NCBI GenBank assembly: GCA_035559535.1
Contig: DATMBG010000057.1
Span: 1-57,675 of the forward strand
DNA from: Candidatus Limnocylindrales bacterium
GTDB lineage: Bacteria > Moduliflexota > Moduliflexia > Moduliflexales > JAUQPW01
Length of the DNA stretch: 57,675 bases
Direction: 5' to 3'
Positions within the stretch are counted from its first letter, which is position 1; every line of letters starts with the position of its first letter. Shown here piece after piece: positions 18,744 to 27,327 of the stretch. The position numbers and the translations under genes are program-made. The notes beneath the pieces were generated by a model. That model was given only the letters and a program-made list of their open reading frames with translations, was not told where the DNA came from and ran no database searches.

Positions 18744-19830
18744 TTTTGAGAGCTTCAATAAATCGTTCATTTTCTTGTTCTGTTCCGATGGTGACCCGCA
18801 GATGATTAGGAAAACCATATCCCTTGACTGGTCGTACGATTACGCCATATCGCAACAGTTTCTCATAAATGGGTCCTGCCTCTTGCCCTACATCGAGCAA
18901 GATGAAATTGGCTTCTGAAGGAACATAGGAAAGTCCCATTTCCTCAAATTTTTTATAAAGGTACTGTTTACCCAACCGATTAATCTCTCGACACTTTGCA
19001 ACATGTTCCCGGTCGTCGATGGCAGCCAGAGCAGCAGCCTGAGCCACGGAATTCACATTAAAGGGCTCTCGAACGCGATTCATAACTTCCACAAATTCCT
19101 CCGGGGCAATTCCATATCCTATGCGCAAACCTGCCAGGCCATAAATTTTAGAGAAGGTTTTAAAAATGACTACCTGTCTGCCTTCCCTCAGATATTTTAA
19201 ACTATCGGGATAATCGGGAGCTTCCACATATTCATCATAGGCTTCATCAATAGCCACAATGACCCGTTCAGGAATGCTGTTCATAAATTTATCAAACAGC
19301 TCTTGACCGACCATGGTTCCTGTAGGGTTGTTGGGATTTGCAATGAAAACCATCTTGGTTTTAGGGGTTATAGCCGCCGCCATAGCCAGTACATCATGGG
19401 TGTAATTCTTCATAGGGACGAAAATCCCTTTTCCACCGATGGCCTGCAAGACCAGGGGATAAACTACGAAGGCATGCTTTGAGATAACGGCCTCATCTCC
19501 GGGTTGAAGGAAGGTTCGCATCAAGATTTCAATGACTTCATTGGAGCCATTTCCCAAAATAATCTGGTCCGGACTCACCCGGTGTTTTTGGGCCAACTTC
19601 TGTTTTAAATAAAATCCGCTCCCTTCGGGATACCGGTGAATATCATGCAACATGCGAGAGATGGCCTCCAGGGCTTTGGGTGAAGGACCGATAGGATTCT
19701 CGTTAGAAGCTAATTTAATCGAGTCTTTAATCCCTAACTCCCGCTCCAATTCCTCAATGGGTTTCCCGGGTACGTAAGGAACCAGAGTACGAATATGCTC
19801 CGGAACTAATGAAGTAATATCTCTGCTCAC
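18724..19830 (-). CDS. hisC: HisC-type aminotransferase, probably aromatic
   Basis: A 368-residue PLP enzyme of the histidinol-phosphate aminotransferase family. The PLP lysine is in TFSKIYGLAGLRIGYG; SNENPIGPSP and NPNNPTGT are also present. It sits between pheA and aroF, not among his genes, and no tyrA or aspC is present, so it probably transaminates phenylpyruvate, prephenate or 4-hydroxyphenylpyruvate as well as, or instead of, imidazole acetol phosphate. The start codon is GTG 19830. The last residues (VLGTG) are encoded by a heptamer repeat. Confidence 0.88.
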   Translation of the reverse strand: MSRDITSLVPEHIRTLVPYVPGKPIEELERELGIKDSIKLASNENPIGPSPKALEAISRMLHDIHRYPEGSGFYLKQKLAQKHRVSPDQIILGNGSNEVIEILMRTFLQPGDEAVISKHAFVVYPLVLQAIGGKGIFVPMKNYTHDVLAMAAAITPKTKMVFIANPNNPTGTMVGQELFDKFMNSIPERVIVAIDEAYDEYVEAPDYPDSLKYLREGRQVVIFKTFSKIYGLAGLRIGYGIAPEEFVEVMNRVREPFNVNSVAQAAALAAIDDREHVAKCREINRLGKQYLYKKFEEMGLSYVPSEANFILLDVGQEAGPIYEKLLRYGVIVRPVKGYGFPNHLRVTIGTEQENERFIEALKKVLGTG

Positions 19831-19839
19831 AAAAATAAG

Positions 19840-19908
19840 AAGTCAGGAGTCAGAGGTCAGGAGTCAAAAACTCTCCTTCCAATTCCTGACTTCTGATTCC
19901 TGACTCCT
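19840..19908. repeat. Heptamer hairpin between pheA and hisC
   Basis: The left arm (19840-19866) is GGAGTCA/GAGGTCA units and the right arm (19884-19908) their complement. The two can pair over about 22 bp. It occupies nearly all of the gap and lies directly upstream of the hisC GTG start. Confidence 0.85.
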
Positions 19909-19911
19909 TTT

Positions 19912-21012
19912 TTAGGTTTTGGTAGCTGCTTTTGGATAAGATCCCAGGATTTTTAAAAAAATTGTTTCCTTTTCCAATTCCTGAAGGGCCTGCTTGATGT
20001 TTTCATCCTCCAGGTGGCCTTCAAAATCCAGGAAAAAATAGTAATCCCAGGCTTTGTGTCTGGAAGGTCTCGATTCGATTTTAGTTAAATTAATATTATT
20101 TTTAGCAAAAATACCTAGAATCTCAAACAAAATTCCTACACGATCCTTCACAGAAAAAATGATGGAAGTTTTATCGGAACCTGTTTTTTCCCGGATTTTA
20201 TTTCCTATGACCAAAAACCGGGTGAGATTATTCGGATTATCTTGAATATTTCCTCGAATAATTCTCAAATTGTAGAGTTCGGCTGCCAGCTTGCTGGCAA
20301 TAGCGCCGCAGGATGGGTCTTCACTGGCTATTTCCGCCGCTTTGGCGGTACTTTCCACCTCTATCAGGGGAATAGCAGGAACATTCCGTTCTAACCAATC
20401 TCGACACTGAGCCAGAGCCTGAGGGTGAGAACAGATTCTCCGGATCTTGTCCAATTCCCCTGTTTTAGAAAGAAGGTTCTGGGAGATTTCTAAACGGATT
20501 TCTCCGCAGATTTTCAAGGGAGATTCTATAAAAAGATCCAGCGTATGGGTTACAACCCCTTCGGTGGAATTTTCTATAGGAACCACTCCAAAGTCAGCTT
20601 CCTTGACCTCGACCAATCTAAAAACTTGCTTGATACTTTCCGTTGGAATATATTGGACCGAAAAGCCGAAATACTCCGTGCAGGCCTGATGGGTAAATGT
20701 TGCCTTTGGACCCAGGTAAGTTACCCGAACAGGTTTTTCCAGAGCCAGGGAGGCCGATAAAATCTCCTTGAAAATATTCCGAATAGCTTCATTGGGAAAA
20801 ACTCCCGGATTTAATTTTTCTAATCGTTCATAAATTTCCCGTTCCCGCTCCGGTGCATACCAATCCCAATTTGCTTTTCTTTTGAGTTCCCCGACTCGAA
20901 TGACCATTTCTGCCCGTTTGGTTAGCAGAGCAAGGATTTCGTTATCGATTTTATCAATTTCTTTGCGCAGATTTATAATTTCATCCATGGATTTTCTAAT
21001 CGCTCCCATCAT
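19912..21012 (-). CDS. pheA: Bifunctional chorismate mutase / prephenate dehydratase
   Basis: This 366-residue P-protein converts chorismate to prephenate and then phenylpyruvate. Residues about 9-95 are an AroQ-type chorismate mutase (LRKEIDKIDNEILALL). Residues 97-275 are prephenate dehydratase (YLGPKATFTHQA, VPIENSTEG, and LTRFLVIG, which carries the catalytic Thr). Residues about 283-360 are an ACT domain with the GxLF-type SVKDRVGILFEIL and ESRPSR, which binds phenylalanine for feedback inhibition. It is the first gene of the operon, behind a probable sigma-70 promoter. The start could be ATG 21012 or ATG 20988. Confidence 0.96.
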   Translation of the reverse strand: MMGAIRKSMDEIINLRKEIDKIDNEILALLTKRAEMVIRVGELKRKANWDWYAPEREREIYERLEKLNPGVFPNEAIRNIFKEILSASLALEKPVRVTYLGPKATFTHQACTEYFGFSVQYIPTESIKQVFRLVEVKEADFGVVPIENSTEGVVTHTLDLFIESPLKICGEIRLEISQNLLSKTGELDKIRRICSHPQALAQCRDWLERNVPAIPLIEVESTAKAAEIASEDPSCGAIASKLAAELYNLRIIRGNIQDNPNNLTRFLVIGNKIREKTGSDKTSIIFSVKDRVGILFEILGIFAKNNINLTKIESRPSRHKAWDYYFFLDFEGHLEDENIKQALQELEKETIFLKILGSYPKAATKT

Positions 21013-21492
21013 CTGTTAAAAGTGCTAAATTTTTATTTAAAAGAGAGTTGGAATAAAAGTCAAGAGGAAAAGAAGTTTTAGAGGAGAATTTTTTCTTGCC
21101 AAACCGGTTGGGTCCCTGTAGCCTGATATCCAGTTCCTTTAGAAAGACGGAGCTTTTAAGGATTTATCAAGGTTAACTTTACAAGGTCATAATACATTGT
21201 TTATTTAATTTTGACCTTCTGGAGCTGCTTTCACTCCCCAACTCTCCTCTTCTACAGCGTGGGAGAGGAGCCGGGGGTGAGGGTTGCTTAAAAGTTAAGC
21301 AAAACTAAGTGTGAAGTTAATTCCGGGTAACTCTCTGTCCCCACCGCCAACCCCTCTCCCGAAGTTTCAGGAGAAGGGGCGCTGGGGGAGTTGATTAGGA
21401 GATTTGCTGGCTTCCTTTGTAGGAGAAGAGGAGCTGGGGGTGAGGGCAGAAAGGGTTATTCAAACTTAACTTTACAGAGTAATAATTAATTT
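21013..21492. repeat. Divergent intergenic region with nested inverted repeats
   Basis: 480 bp. Near pheA it holds that operon's promoter. From about 21215 to 21452 it is a large imperfect palindrome: CTTTCACTCCCCAACTC on the left faces GAGCTGGGGGTGAGGG on the right, with inner pairs around GGGAGAGGAGCCGGGGG and CCAACCCCTCTCCC. Similar CCCTCACCCCC/CTCTCC hairpins occur widely in bacteria. A direct repeat TTAACTTTACA lies at both ends (about 21173 and 21466). No gene is seen. Confidence 0.6.
21035..21063 (-). promoter_or_regulatory. Probable sigma-70 promoter of the pheA-rpsA operon
   Basis: On the minus strand TTGACT (21063-21058) and TTAAAT (21040-21035) are 17 bp apart, 23 bp before the pheA ATG. 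It is the only good promoter-like pair found between pheA and rpsA. Confidence 0.5.
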
Positions 21493-22779
21493 ATGTATGA
21501 CCCCTCTATAACCCGCCGCCAGTTTATGAAAAAAGCCGCCGGTACTGCCCTGGGCTTATCCAGCTTTTCTATCTTTCAGCCCTCCCGGGTCACATCGGCC
21601 ACTCCCGAGTTGACGGTACTAAGTTGGAACCATTTTGTACCAACTTCTGATGATAAGTTGAGGGAACAAGCCGCCAGATTTGCTAAAGAACACGGCGTTA
21701 TCGTTCGGATAGATACCATAGCCCATCTGCAAATCCCTGTTAAATTGGCCGCAGAAATCCATGCTCAGACCGGACATGACATTGTCTGGCTATTTAGAGC
21801 TGCTCCCTGGCTCTACCAGGAACAGTTAATCGATGTAGATGAGGTCATCGAAGATCTGGGTGAAAAACACGGAGGATGGTATCCCTTTGTCAGGGAAGCG
21901 TCCTTTGTTAAAGCTTCCTGGAAAGCGGTTCCCTGGTTTTGGATATCTGCACCGGGCTTATATCGGGAAGATCTGTTTGGTCAGGCCGGACTCCAGGTTC
22001 CCCAGCGTTGGGAGGATGTTTTAAATGTCGGACGGATCTTGAAGAAAGAAGGACATCCCGTTGGAATCCCCATCAGTCAGTGTAACGACGCTATCGGTTC
22101 CTTCTGGTCTATTCTATGGGGATTTGGGGGAAAGGTTCTGGAACCAGACGGGAAAACCCTGGCCTTGAGTTCTCCTGAAACAGAAGCAACTCTGGCATAT
22201 TATAAAAGTCTGTACGAGGAAGCCATGGAACCAGAGGTTCTTTCCTGGGATGATGCCAGCAATAACCGATTTCTGCTGTCCGGAAAAGGTTGCTGGATCC
22301 ATAATCCTATCAGTGCCTATGCAACGGCTGTTGAAAAGAAAATGGCTATTGCCGATAAAATCGGAATTCATTCGGCATTGGCCGGACCGGCGGGAAAATA
22401 TGGGGTAGTGGGAACCGCCGGTTTAGGAATCTGGAAGTTTTCAAAGAATCAAGAGCTGGCTAAAACCTTTATCAAATATCTCCTGCAACCCGAAAATTAC
22501 ACCGAATGGATTGTGGCAAGCCGTGGATTTAACCATGGTCCCCTTCGGATGTATGAGAATCACCCTATCTGGACGGAGCATCCGAAAATGAAGATTTTAC
22601 CCGGAGAAGCTCAATTTGCCCATATCCCGGGCTGGCCTTCTCCTCCAAATGCCCATATGGAACGCATTAACGAACTGTTCATCCTACCCAATATGGTTGC
22701 CAGGGTGGTCACGGGAACACCTATTAAAACGGCTATAACCTGGGCAGAGGAGCAGATCAGAAATGTTCTGGAGAGTTAG
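21493..22779 (+). CDS. Tat-exported ABC sugar-type substrate-binding protein, orphan
   Basis: A 428-residue family 1 extracellular solute-binding protein. The start carries a twin-arginine signal (TRRQFMKKAAG, then a hydrophobic stretch ending near residue 35), so it should be exported folded to the periplasm. The body has the features of sugar-binding proteins, such as VPWFWISAPGLYREDLF and GTAGLGIWKFSKNQELAKTF. No permease or ATPase gene is adjacent; the next gene is lysA on the other strand. It therefore serves a transporter encoded elsewhere or has another role. The ligand is unknown. Confidence 0.82.
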   Translation: MYDPSITRRQFMKKAAGTALGLSSFSIFQPSRVTSATPELTVLSWNHFVPTSDDKLREQAARFAKEHGVIVRIDTIAHLQIPVKLAAEIHAQTGHDIVWLFRAAPWLYQEQLIDVDEVIEDLGEKHGGWYPFVREASFVKASWKAVPWFWISAPGLYREDLFGQAGLQVPQRWEDVLNVGRILKKEGHPVGIPISQCNDAIGSFWSILWGFGGKVLEPDGKTLALSSPETEATLAYYKSLYEEAMEPEVLSWDDASNNRFLLSGKGCWIHNPISAYATAVEKKMAIADKIGIHSALAGPAGKYGVVGTAGLGIWKFSKNQELAKTFIKYLLQPENYTEWIVASRGFNHGPLRMYENHPIWTEHPKMKILPGEAQFAHIPGWPSPPNAHMERINELFILPNMVARVVTGTPIKTAITWAEEQIRNVLES

Positions 22780-22966
22780 AAAACTTAATCCGACTTCTCT
22801 TTAGAGACCGGGTTTTGTAAAAGTGAGGAGTAGACTGATCTTGTGGTTGACAAGTCTGCATTTGAGGCCTATCGTTTAAAAACAAGAATTTATTATTTCC
22901 AAAGCGAGTCATGTTGCTAACCGTACTGAAAGAATGGGGACTCATTTAATGGAGGATCGCTTTGAG

Positions 22967-22988
22967 GTAGGTCAAACGTCCCGTTTGA
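22967..22988 (-). repeat. Dispersed 20-bp motif, copy 1
   Basis: On the minus strand this reads CAAACGGGACGTTTGACCTAC. Near-identical copies occur at 27289-27308 and 57001-57022. The core AAACG-n-n-n-CGTTT is a dyad. Confidence 0.6.
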
Positions 22989-22996
22989 TGGAAGAG

Positions 22997-23041
22997 AACC
23001 TTTCCAAGATTCCGAACCCTGGAAAGGTTACAGAGTCTTTT
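22997..23041. terminator. Hairpin terminator between convergent genes
   Basis: AACCTTTCCA (22997-23006) pairs perfectly with TGGAAAGGTT (23020-23029), followed on the plus strand by a T-rich stretch (GTCTTTTTCC). It lies between the end of the substrate-binding protein gene and the end of lysA and could serve the plus strand at least. Confidence 0.6.
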
Positions 23042-23043
23042 TC

Positions 23044-24303
23044 CTACACTTTGTGAAATTGGGGAATTTCCTCCCCTGCTATCAGATCTTCGTATCGTTC
23101 CCGCCGTCGCACAATATGAAAAGAGTCTCCGTCAACCAGGACTTCTGGAACCCGAGGTCTAGAGTTGTAATTTGAAGACATGACAAAGCCGTAAGCTCCT
23201 GCGCTCATAAGTGCCAATAATTCACCGGGTTGAACATCTGGAAGTTCGCGGTTTTTTGCCATGAAGTCGCCGGATTCGCAGATGGGACCTACTACATCAG
23301 CCTTAATGAGAGGTCGCTCTCTTTTTACCACCGGAATGATCTCGTGATAGGAACCGTACAAACTCGGACGAACCAGATCGTTCATGGCAACATCGACAAT
23401 CTTAAAGTGTTTTCCTTCATTGATTTTGTCGTACAGAACCCGGGTGACCAGGATTCCTGCATTCCCCACAATGACTCGACCCGGCTCAAAGATGAAAGTA
23501 TAGGGGGCTTTTTTCATCATGGGAACCAAAACTTCTCCCAGTTCTCTGGGATGGGGAGGAGATTCATCCCGGTACCGGATTCCCAGACCACCTCCGATAT
23601 CCATATATTTGATGTCAAGACCCATATTTCGAACTTCTTCCACAAAGGAAAGAAGCTTCTCTAGGGCATCCAGGAAAGGTTGAATTTTGGTAATTTGAGA
23701 GCCGATATGGGAAGAAACTCCCACCACCTGGATATTTGGATAATCCTTGATAGACTTTAACATATCCAGGGCGACCGACATGGAGATCCCGAATTTATTT
23801 TCTCGCAGCCCTGTTGAGATATAGGGATGGGTTTTCGGATCTACATCGGGATTAATGCGAGGGGAGATAGGAGCCTTCCGGTGGAATTCTCCAGCTATTT
23901 GGTCGATAAAAGCCAGTTCTTGTGGAGATTCCACGTTAAAACTCAGAATCCCTGCCTGAAGGGCCTCTTCAATTTCCTTACGGGTTTTACCGACCCCAGA
24001 AAAAACGATCTTTGAGGCGGGAATCCCGGCTTTCAAACACCTGTATAACTCGCCCCCTGAGACGATATCGGCCCCGGAACCCTCATCGGCCAGAACCTTC
24101 AAGACGGCTAAATTAGAATTTGCCTTCATGGCAAAACAGACCATATGGGGAACTTCTTGAAAAGCCGAATCAAAGGCCCGATAATGCCGGATTAGAGTCC
24201 GACGACTGTAAATGTAAACCGGGGTGCCAACTGCTTCAACAATCTTTTCAATGGGAACCTCTTCGCCATAGAGGATATTATTCTTATACTCGAAATAGTG
24301 CAT
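23044..24303 (-). CDS. lysA: Diaminopimelate decarboxylase
   Basis: A 419-residue PLP enzyme making lysine from meso-diaminopimelate. It has the PLP-lysine segment CFAMKANSNLAVL, the SHIGSQ motif, the GGGLGI loop, the EPGR motif and CESGD. The start is ATG 24303 (MHYFEYKNN), where homologues begin. The frame is open 34 codons further up, but that stretch (MEVWKYGSEG... proline/histidine-rich) is translated from an octamer repeat and is not believed. It follows the FnIII lipoprotein and argH on the same strand, an order also known in Deltaproteobacteria. Confidence 0.95.
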   Translation of the reverse strand: MHYFEYKNNILYGEEVPIEKIVEAVGTPVYIYSRRTLIRHYRAFDSAFQEVPHMVCFAMKANSNLAVLKVLADEGSGADIVSGGELYRCLKAGIPASKIVFSGVGKTRKEIEEALQAGILSFNVESPQELAFIDQIAGEFHRKAPISPRINPDVDPKTHPYISTGLRENKFGISMSVALDMLKSIKDYPNIQVVGVSSHIGSQITKIQPFLDALEKLLSFVEEVRNMGLDIKYMDIGGGLGIRYRDESPPHPRELGEVLVPMMKKAPYTFIFEPGRVIVGNAGILVTRVLYDKINEGKHFKIVDVAMNDLVRPSLYGSYHEIIPVVKRERPLIKADVVGPICESGDFMAKNRELPDVQPGELLALMSAGAYGFVMSSNYNSRPRVPEVLVDGDSFHIVRRRERYEDLIAGEEIPQFHKV

Positions 24304-24311
24304 AGGTTTAA

Positions 24312-24436
24312 GATGTAGGGGAGTGTGGGAGTAGGGGAGTGTGGGGGTATGGGGGTGTGGAGGCATAGGTAAGTCCCCCTCACTTCCATACTTCCATACT
24401 TCCATACCCCCACACCCCCGTACTTCTACACTCTTC
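24312..24436. repeat. Octamer hairpin between the lipoprotein gene and lysA
   Basis: Seven 8-nt units (GGAGTGTG/GGAGTAGG type) at 24312-24367 face seven complementary units (TACTTCCA/TACCCCCA type) at 24381-24436 across a 13-nt centre. It fills the gap and extends the lysA frame upstream. The same octamer family is inserted inside rlmB (35614-35701). Confidence 0.9.
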
Positions 24437-24438
24437 TT

Positions 24439-27225
24439 TCATTCTTCAGGTGTGGTATTGATTTCCAAAATATTTGAATCCTTACTTTCATTGGGTGGTG
24501 AGGCATTATCTACAGCAGTCACTTTATAGTAGTAGATTTTATTTCGTTCAACATTAAAATCCCGATAAGAAGCCTGAGGAAAGGGCTCATCGTTTAATTG
24601 AACGTAGCCATCTTCCCGGGGGGTTAGCAGGCGGCAGATACCTGTCCGAGCATCGGGTAAGTACCATTTACAAAAGGTCAGAGCCAGAAGGTCTAAGGAT
24701 AAATTTGATTTAGACTGTTTTCTAAGTAGAATCTCCTCTGGAGTCGCGCGGTAAATATTGTACCCAATAAAATCTCTCTCTCGATTTGGGTTCCAATATA
24801 AGCGTACAGAATCTTCTAGAAAGGTACCGCTAAGTCCGGTCGGAGGGGCCGGAGGAATAAGATCTCGTGGAGTTGCCTGCACTTCCCGGGAATTAGCACT
24901 CTCATGGGGAGGATTTCCAGGCTCACTGACCGTTCTAATTACGTAATAATAAGTTTGTCCGTTTTGGAGAGGAGCGTCTGTCCACTCAGTGTCCGTGAGA
25001 AGAGTTGTATTAACGGGTTTATCTGGATATTGACCCGATGTCGTAGATCGATAAACATTGTAACCTGCCAAAGACCTGAGCTTAAAACCGTCCTTGGTAA
25101 AAAAAACTGGCTGCCATTGAAGAATTACCTTCCCATCATCGGCTTTAGCCATAACTCTGGACGGTGGGGCAGGATCTCTCGAGATCTGAACGGTAACCAG
25201 ATTGGATTTATCGCTCAGCTTTCGTTTACCTAAAGTGCTTATAACATAATACTCATACTTTGCTTGAGGTTTTACCTCAATATCTGGAAGCTGTTTTCTT
25301 TCTGAATCCCCTATCATTTTTTTGATAAGATCTTTCAATTCTACATGGACCAATTGCCCGGTATCTATAAATTTAACCCGACCTTTTTCAATACGAGCGG
25401 GTTCCGGGCGGTCCAGATGAATGACGGCAAGTTTAATGGGATCCAGACTCTTCTCTTTACCTTCCGGTAAGGCTTCATAGGAGACAAAGGTCGAGGTAGA
25501 TCCCGAATCTGTTTCCGAGGCCTGTTTAGTGAGAACTGCCTCTCGTATTTCTTGATCTGACGGCGTTGTACTCTCTTTAGAGGAAGATACCATGGTTAAA
25601 AATTTTGGAGAAACGGTTTTACCAGGTGAAGGAGACGAAGGGAAGGTTTCCGTATCCCGATCCGGTTTCTGATCCTCATCCTGGGAGAACTTATCTGCGA
25701 AGGTCATGGAACCATCAACTGGAAGATTGGAGGTTGAAGACAAGGGTTGAATATAATCTATAAATACTTCTCGCTCACCTTTCACAGGGGGAAAGAGCAG
25801 ACCGATTCGTCTGACCTTTCCGGTCCAACCTGGTAAGGTAGACAGGTTAAACCGATAAATTACATAAGTATTCAGATGAGGAATAGAAAACTGAATCCGA
25901 TGGGGTGTGACCAGGGTGGAAAACTCCTTATTGTAGGAGGTATAAACTGCCGGAACATATTGCTGCTGCAAATCCAAATCCCATTGAGAAGCATTCTCCG
26001 GCTGAAACATCAAGTAACCCTCTCCTCCCTGGCTTACTTTCAGGCGGATTTCGATTTGATCGAATTTACTCGTATCTAAAGCGATTCCATCCCGGGAAGT
26101 CAAGAATATGGGAGTATTTTGAGACTTCGCATAGAGAAAACCTTTAGCCGCCCCGAAGACGATAGGTTGGAGAGGCGACTGGTCGGTCGCCCGTACCAGG
26201 GAGTCTGAGGGACCGGGAGATCCTTGAAGATTTTCATACTGCCGTTCTCCCACAGGAATAAGCTTACAGCAAGGGGATCCTTCCACGGGTTGGACAGACC
26301 AGCCCTCTTCATCTTCTATAAAGAGCCAGGGAGGTCGTTCATACGGAGTTGCCAATGGCTCTTTACCTTGATCGGTACGAATGTAATCGATCTCGATTTC
26401 TCGATCCCCATTTGGAGGAGATAGGGCAGTTATTTCCCTTTTCGCCTCTTCTCCCCTTCTTCCTTTTTCCTTTTCCTTCTTTTCCCTGGCTTTGGTGGAT
26501 AAGAGTTCGGTCGTAAGAGTTTCCTCTGGCTGGGGTTCGCGGGAATAGACCAACAACAGACCAACTTGAGTGATATTTCCTGTCCAGGCAGGAACCGTAC
26601 TCATATCCAGCGTATACTCATGAAAATAAGGATCATCGGCTAGTATAAACTTCTTTTGCTTAAGAGGAGCCAAATTTGATGAATAGGTTGCAAAGGAAGT
26701 ATAAACCGAGGGAATATACTCTCGATTAATATCTAAATCCCATACCTTATCTGCTTCTGTAATAAACAGAAAATATCCTTCCAGGCTATTCCTGGCTCTT
26801 AATCGAATCCGGATATACTTTGTAGTTGTTGCATCGATTAGAGGTTTACCTTCTCTAGAAACCATGAAAGCGCGGTTGCCTTCTCTTAATACGGTCCGCA
26901 AAATTCCTTCATGAACCTTAAAAGGGGCCAGGGATCCTTTAGGAGTCCATCCTTCGGGATCTTTGGAAAATTCCCAGGGTGGAAAAGGAGGGATCTCCCT
27001 TCGATATACCTCAAAGGTTTTAAGGCCACGGAGCTCTCGACCCTTAGTATCCACGGTCGGAATAGTCCATTCCAGTTGAACGTGCCCATCTTGAACCACT
27101 GCAGTAAGATCTGTAATATTCGCCGGTACGACAGGTGCCGGCGCCTTTGGTGGCCCTGCCCGACCACAGCTTATATTTATTAAGCTTACAAAAAATACTA
27201 AAATACCAATAAGCCGCAAATCCAC
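24439..27225 (-). CDS. Large FnIII lipoprotein with LptM-like start
   Basis: This 928-residue protein starts at GTG 27225. A signal peptide ends at INISC (an imperfect lipobox), then CGRAGPPKAP, which resembles the CGxxGP start of LptM-type lipoproteins often found beside lysA. Residues about 75-270 and 320-510 are two copies of one module: both contain WDLD, Y(I/V)P(S/A)VYTS, (V/L)P(A/G)WTG and a closing IDYI, like a carbohydrate-binding-type beta sandwich. Two or three FnIII domains follow (about 640-920), with YNVYR and YNIYR strands. The two modules have acidic/lysine-rich insertions. Function unknown; probably a surface or periplasmic scaffold. The last FnIII has an extra loop of about 40 residues. 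Confidence 0.75.
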   Translation of the reverse strand: MDLRLIGILVFFVSLINISCGRAGPPKAPAPVVPANITDLTAVVQDGHVQLEWTIPTVDTKGRELRGLKTFEVYRREIPPFPPWEFSKDPEGWTPKGSLAPFKVHEGILRTVLREGNRAFMVSREGKPLIDATTTKYIRIRLRARNSLEGYFLFITEADKVWDLDINREYIPSVYTSFATYSSNLAPLKQKKFILADDPYFHEYTLDMSTVPAWTGNITQVGLLLVYSREPQPEETLTTELLSTKAREKKEKEKGRRGEEAKREITALSPPNGDREIEIDYIRTDQGKEPLATPYERPPWLFIEDEEGWSVQPVEGSPCCKLIPVGERQYENLQGSPGPSDSLVRATDQSPLQPIVFGAAKGFLYAKSQNTPIFLTSRDGIALDTSKFDQIEIRLKVSQGGEGYLMFQPENASQWDLDLQQQYVPAVYTSYNKEFSTLVTPHRIQFSIPHLNTYVIYRFNLSTLPGWTGKVRRIGLLFPPVKGEREVFIDYIQPLSSTSNLPVDGSMTFADKFSQDEDQKPDRDTETFPSSPSPGKTVSPKFLTMVSSSKESTTPSDQEIREAVLTKQASETDSGSTSTFVSYEALPEGKEKSLDPIKLAVIHLDRPEPARIEKGRVKFIDTGQLVHVELKDLIKKMIGDSERKQLPDIEVKPQAKYEYYVISTLGKRKLSDKSNLVTVQISRDPAPPSRVMAKADDGKVILQWQPVFFTKDGFKLRSLAGYNVYRSTTSGQYPDKPVNTTLLTDTEWTDAPLQNGQTYYYVIRTVSEPGNPPHESANSREVQATPRDLIPPAPPTGLSGTFLEDSVRLYWNPNRERDFIGYNIYRATPEEILLRKQSKSNLSLDLLALTFCKWYLPDARTGICRLLTPREDGYVQLNDEPFPQASYRDFNVERNKIYYYKVTAVDNASPPNESKDSNILEINTTPEE

Positions 27226-27288
27226 TTAAACCCAAACCGATGGAAAAACAGGAGGGCAGGAAATAGAGTATGTCATTTTCTATACATT

Positions 27289-27308
27289 AAATGAGACGTT
27301 TGACCTAC
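27289..27308 (+). repeat. Dispersed 20-bp motif, copy 2
   Basis: AAATGAGACGTTTGACCTAC, matching the copies at 22967-22988 (other strand) and 57001-57022. It lies between argH and the FnIII lipoprotein gene. Confidence 0.6.
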
Positions 27309-27327
27309 TCCCCCATTTCCCCATCTT

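Noticed and set aside
21215-21452. Insertion sequence or MITE between pheA and the binding-protein gene
   Set aside because: No transposase and no clear target duplication. The inverted repeats are of the common CCCTCACCCC type, so it is recorded only as a repeat.
24306-24436. CRISPR array (regular short repeats)
   Set aside because: Units are 8 nt with no spacers and form two complementary arms. No cas gene is present.
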